Shown here: in pieces, positions 62,083 through 64,000 of the stretch | Layout: each line of letters opens with the position of its first letter | Numbering within the stretch: position 1 is the first letter of the stretch | From: Kryptolebias marmoratus | Lineage: Eukaryota; Chordata; Actinopteri; Cyprinodontiformes; Rivulidae | Direction: 5' to 3' | Length of the DNA stretch: 64,000 nucleotides | NCBI RefSeq assembly: GCF_001649575.2 | Contig: NC_051433.1 | Span: forward strand, 24,413,229-24,477,228 | Program-made: the position numbers and the translations under genes | The notes under the pieces: generated by a model | Databases searched by the model: none | Told to the model about the DNA's origin: nothing | Seen by the model: only the letters and a program-made list of their open reading frames with translations

Positions 62083-62104
62083 ATGCGCATCCACGGCAAA
62101 GTAG
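61971..62104 (+). promoter_or_regulatory. Two overlapping upstream ORFs before gxylt2
   Basis: uORF1 (61971-62036, 21 codons plus stop) and uORF2 (62033-62104, 23 codons plus stop) overlap by the four bases ATGA. uORF2 runs past the main ATG at 62083. The three reading frames are all different. Both uATGs have a purine at -3. If the 5'UTR includes this sequence, main-ORF translation would depend on leaky scanning or reinitiation. Confidence 0.5.
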
Positions 62105-62191
62105 CTGCGGTCGCCGCGGGCTTCGGAGTTTTGCTACTTTTGTACTTTCTCGGGGGCAACGGCGAGGACGGGGCAGCGCGGATGCCAGGAG
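62083..62191 (+). CDS. gxylt2: Probable gxylt2 coding exon 1 (glucoside xylosyltransferase, N-terminal anchor)
   Basis: The ATG sits in a GCCGCCATGC context and opens 36 codons plus one base before a GTGAGA donor. The peptide starts MRIHGKVAAVAAGFGVLLLL, followed by YFLGGNGEDGAARMPGG. This is a short basic cytosolic end, one hydrophobic segment (about residues 7-23), then a Gly/acid-rich stem, as in type II Golgi/ER glycosyltransferases. Human GXYLT2 also begins with a short basic end and KAAA before its anchor, and is the head-to-head neighbour of SHQ1 on 3p13. GXYLT2 adds xylose to O-glucose on EGF repeats of Notch. The catalytic domain, including its DxD motif, is outside the window, so identity rests on the anchor and synteny. 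Confidence 0.62.
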
Positions 62192-62503
62192 GTGAGACGG
62201 GCGGGCGGGCGGGCGGGTTGTGTCTCTTGTTTTTAAGCTTCTGAAGCCATTTCCCCCATTTTCTCCACGTCTTCCCATCTGTCCTGGAAGTTCCGTGGAG
62301 ATGGCTCCCATCGAACCAGCATCGGGTGGGCGCGCGGACACGGTTCGAAGTTCCCTTCTTTAAGCACATTTTTCTCCAGCAGGTTGGAGCCATGATTTGT
62401 GTGCTGCTCAGATATTCGGCTGAAACGAGAGCAGACAGAGCGTGGCAGACGCGATTACTCGGTCATGTTTGGAGAAGGAGAAGGAGAAGGATGTCACATC
62501 CTG

Positions 62504-62548
62504 ACACACACACACACACACACATGCACGCGCGCGCACACACACACA
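62504..62548. repeat. Compound (CA)n(CG)n(CA)n microsatellite
   Basis: CA units broken by TG and a CGCGCGCG core, within gxylt2 intron 1. Confidence 0.95.
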
Positions 62549-62799
62549 TACAACAAGGTAATAAATCACTTGGCCTCAGATTTCCTCATCATTTAACCCC
62601 ACTGTTAAAAGTGGGCCATCTTCTCGCTGCTCTAATGGATTTAATAAGGTAAAGGTAACCTTGAAACTGCAATTAATGAAGGGATTCATGTGTGCTCAAG
62701 CTGAATGAGGCTGACTTGTGACATACAGTGTTGGAAACTGCACACACACAAAAAAAGGAAGCCCATCCTGTTCTGGTTGTGACTGTCAGCCTGCCAAAG

Positions 62800-63540
62800 C
62801 TGTCTATATGCGGGTGGGTGTCTTTGTCTGTTTGTTAGCGAAATATCTTCTGAGCCGCGTGGCCGATTCGAATGAAACTCTCAGGAGGGAGTCGTTGGAT
62901 GCTCGTCTGCAACCGATTAACTTTTTGAGTCGACGCAGTTCGAGATGGCCACCACAGCCGGCTGACCTTAAAAAACACGACGATGGCAAAAACTCAGTCA
63001 GCTTTACAGACGTTGACCTAAACTTTGGTGTGATTAGTAGCTGAGAGTCATCCCAAACGCATGCTCCAAGAGCTAACTGATTACAACGAGAACCCAATTG
63101 TAAAGTTTTGCTCTTAACAATTTGGAGTCAACTCTCTGTCTGTTAGCAAAATATCTCATTAGCCACTCAACAGATTTTAATGAAACGTCCAAGTAACAAT
63201 CAGTGAATGTGCCTCTACAACAGATCAATTTTTGGAGACAGTTCAATTCAAGATGGCTGCCACAGCCAACTAGTCTTAGAAAGCACAGAAATGGCTATAA
63301 TTCAGTCAGTTTCACGGCTATTCTGTTCAAATTTGGCGTGGGAGCAGCTGAGAGGCATTCTCAACACATGCTCTGACTGCGACGTAATGCGCACGGTTTT
63401 GGTTGAAAACTTTAGCATTAGATTGCACTTTTTAGCCAAAAACTGCTACAACATGAGATGATTTAAGCCTGGCACCAAAGGCAGTGGGTGATGTGCATTT
63501 CTTGAAGAAGTGCTAGGCCTTTAATTTTTGTTCTTGTTTT
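62800..63540 (+). repeat. AAGATGG repeat family, two tandem units
   Basis: Unit 1 is about 62815-63095 and unit 2 about 63125-63540, head to tail. Both have a (T)CTGTTAGC[GA]AAATATCT start, a GAAAC..TC.AG block, an [AG]AGATGGC core and a GTAGCTGAGA/GCAGCTGAGA block. Unit 2 ends with CATGAGATGATTTAAGCCTG then GCACCAAAGG, shared with the 28.4 and 56.1 kb copies. Confidence 0.75.
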
Positions 63541-64000
63541 GCAGAGTTCCAGAGAAGCTCTCTTTATCTGATTCAGACGGGAGAGCAAGAGAGAGAATTG
63601 TCACTTGCTGTTTCTGATTGAGGATGGAAGCCGTTTCGGGTCTCCCGGCGTTCTGATTTCAGCTTCACCCGCGCCTCGTGCTTACCCTTCGCCGTGAGCA
63701 CCGACACGTTCCGTAGTGGCCGGCCGTGATGGCAGGCTGGAATATGTATGCAGCTCCAGAGCCAGGCTGCGAGGCTGGAGACGCCGCCGGGTTAGATTAA
63801 AAAAAAACGTCAAGGCGTCGCATCGAGGAAGGACCTTTGCGTCCTCGCAGAAAGGCGCGCTGCTCTGAGTGTGCTCGGCGCTGATAAGGGAGATGGGGTG
63901 AAAAAGGGTCAGCGCTGGTCGTTTTTTAAAGAAATGCGGCGAGGAGGGAAATAAAAAAACCTCCACAAGGTTGGAAATTGCTCAAGACTGCTGTGATTAG

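Larger units (their letters stand above)
62192..64000 (+). other. Start of gxylt2 intron 1
   Basis: After the donor at 62192 there is a CA/CG microsatellite and two AAGATGG units. About 63.6-64.0 kb is GC-richer with CpGs and no recognised exon. Confidence 0.6.

Noticed and set aside
61769..62341. Minus-strand ORF of 190 codons opposite gxylt2 exon 1
   Set aside because: It is an Arg/Pro-rich frame from the GC-rich CpG region, with no similarity recognised. The sense strand has the start, anchor and splice donor.
63544..63630. Possible gxylt2 exon 2 after a good acceptor (TTTTGCAG), open for about 25 codons in the exon 1 phase
   Set aside because: The frame hits a TGA with no convincing donor before it, the peptide resembles no GXYLT sequence, and the acceptor lies at the end of an AAGATGG repeat copy.

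Overview
This is vertebrate nuclear DNA, almost certainly from a teleost fish. It has a split gene with long introns and GT-AG junctions, assembly gaps (runs of N), CA/TG microsatellites, and many decayed teleost-type transposons: Tc1-like elements including one Sleeping Beauty-like copy, L2-like and other LINE fragments, a hAT element and several MITEs. Nothing suggests a bacterial or viral genome. No operons, CRISPR arrays, rRNA or convincing tRNA genes were seen.

The main gene is shq1 on the minus strand, read from about 59.0 kb down to about 15.9 kb. All eleven coding exons (58176 to 15924) can be placed with GT-AG junctions and matching phases. They give a 587-residue protein that aligns from end to end with vertebrate SHQ1, the chaperone that holds dyskerin before it enters H/ACA ribonucleoproteins (including telomerase). 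A probable non-coding first exon ends at 58971. The largest introns are intron 10 (18.4 kb), intron 9 (7.4 kb), intron 2 (6.1 kb) and intron 6 (5.6 kb). They hold most of the transposons.

On the plus strand, 62083-62191 looks like the first coding exon of a type II membrane glycosyltransferase, probably gxylt2. The call rests on an N-terminal membrane anchor and on position: SHQ1 and GXYLT2 are head-to-head neighbours on human 3p13. The rest of that gene lies beyond the window. Two short upstream ORFs overlap each other and its start codon. The space between the two genes is largely filled by one Tc1/mariner element.

Region by region: 1-15.5 kb is intergenic, with LINE and Tc1 remnants and no recognised exon. 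15.5-59 kb is shq1. 59.4-61.0 kb is a Tc1 element. 61.8-62.2 kb is the gxylt2 5' end, and 62.2-64 kb is its first intron, carrying two tandem copies of an unnamed repeat that recurs through the window. I found no undescribed biological system. The most unusual structures are nested transposon insertions, a perfect 90-bp inverted repeat around an assembly gap, a perfect 31-bp inverted repeat at 19.3 kb, and the overlapping upstream ORFs of gxylt2. Family assignments come from memory of protein and repeat families; no database search was run.
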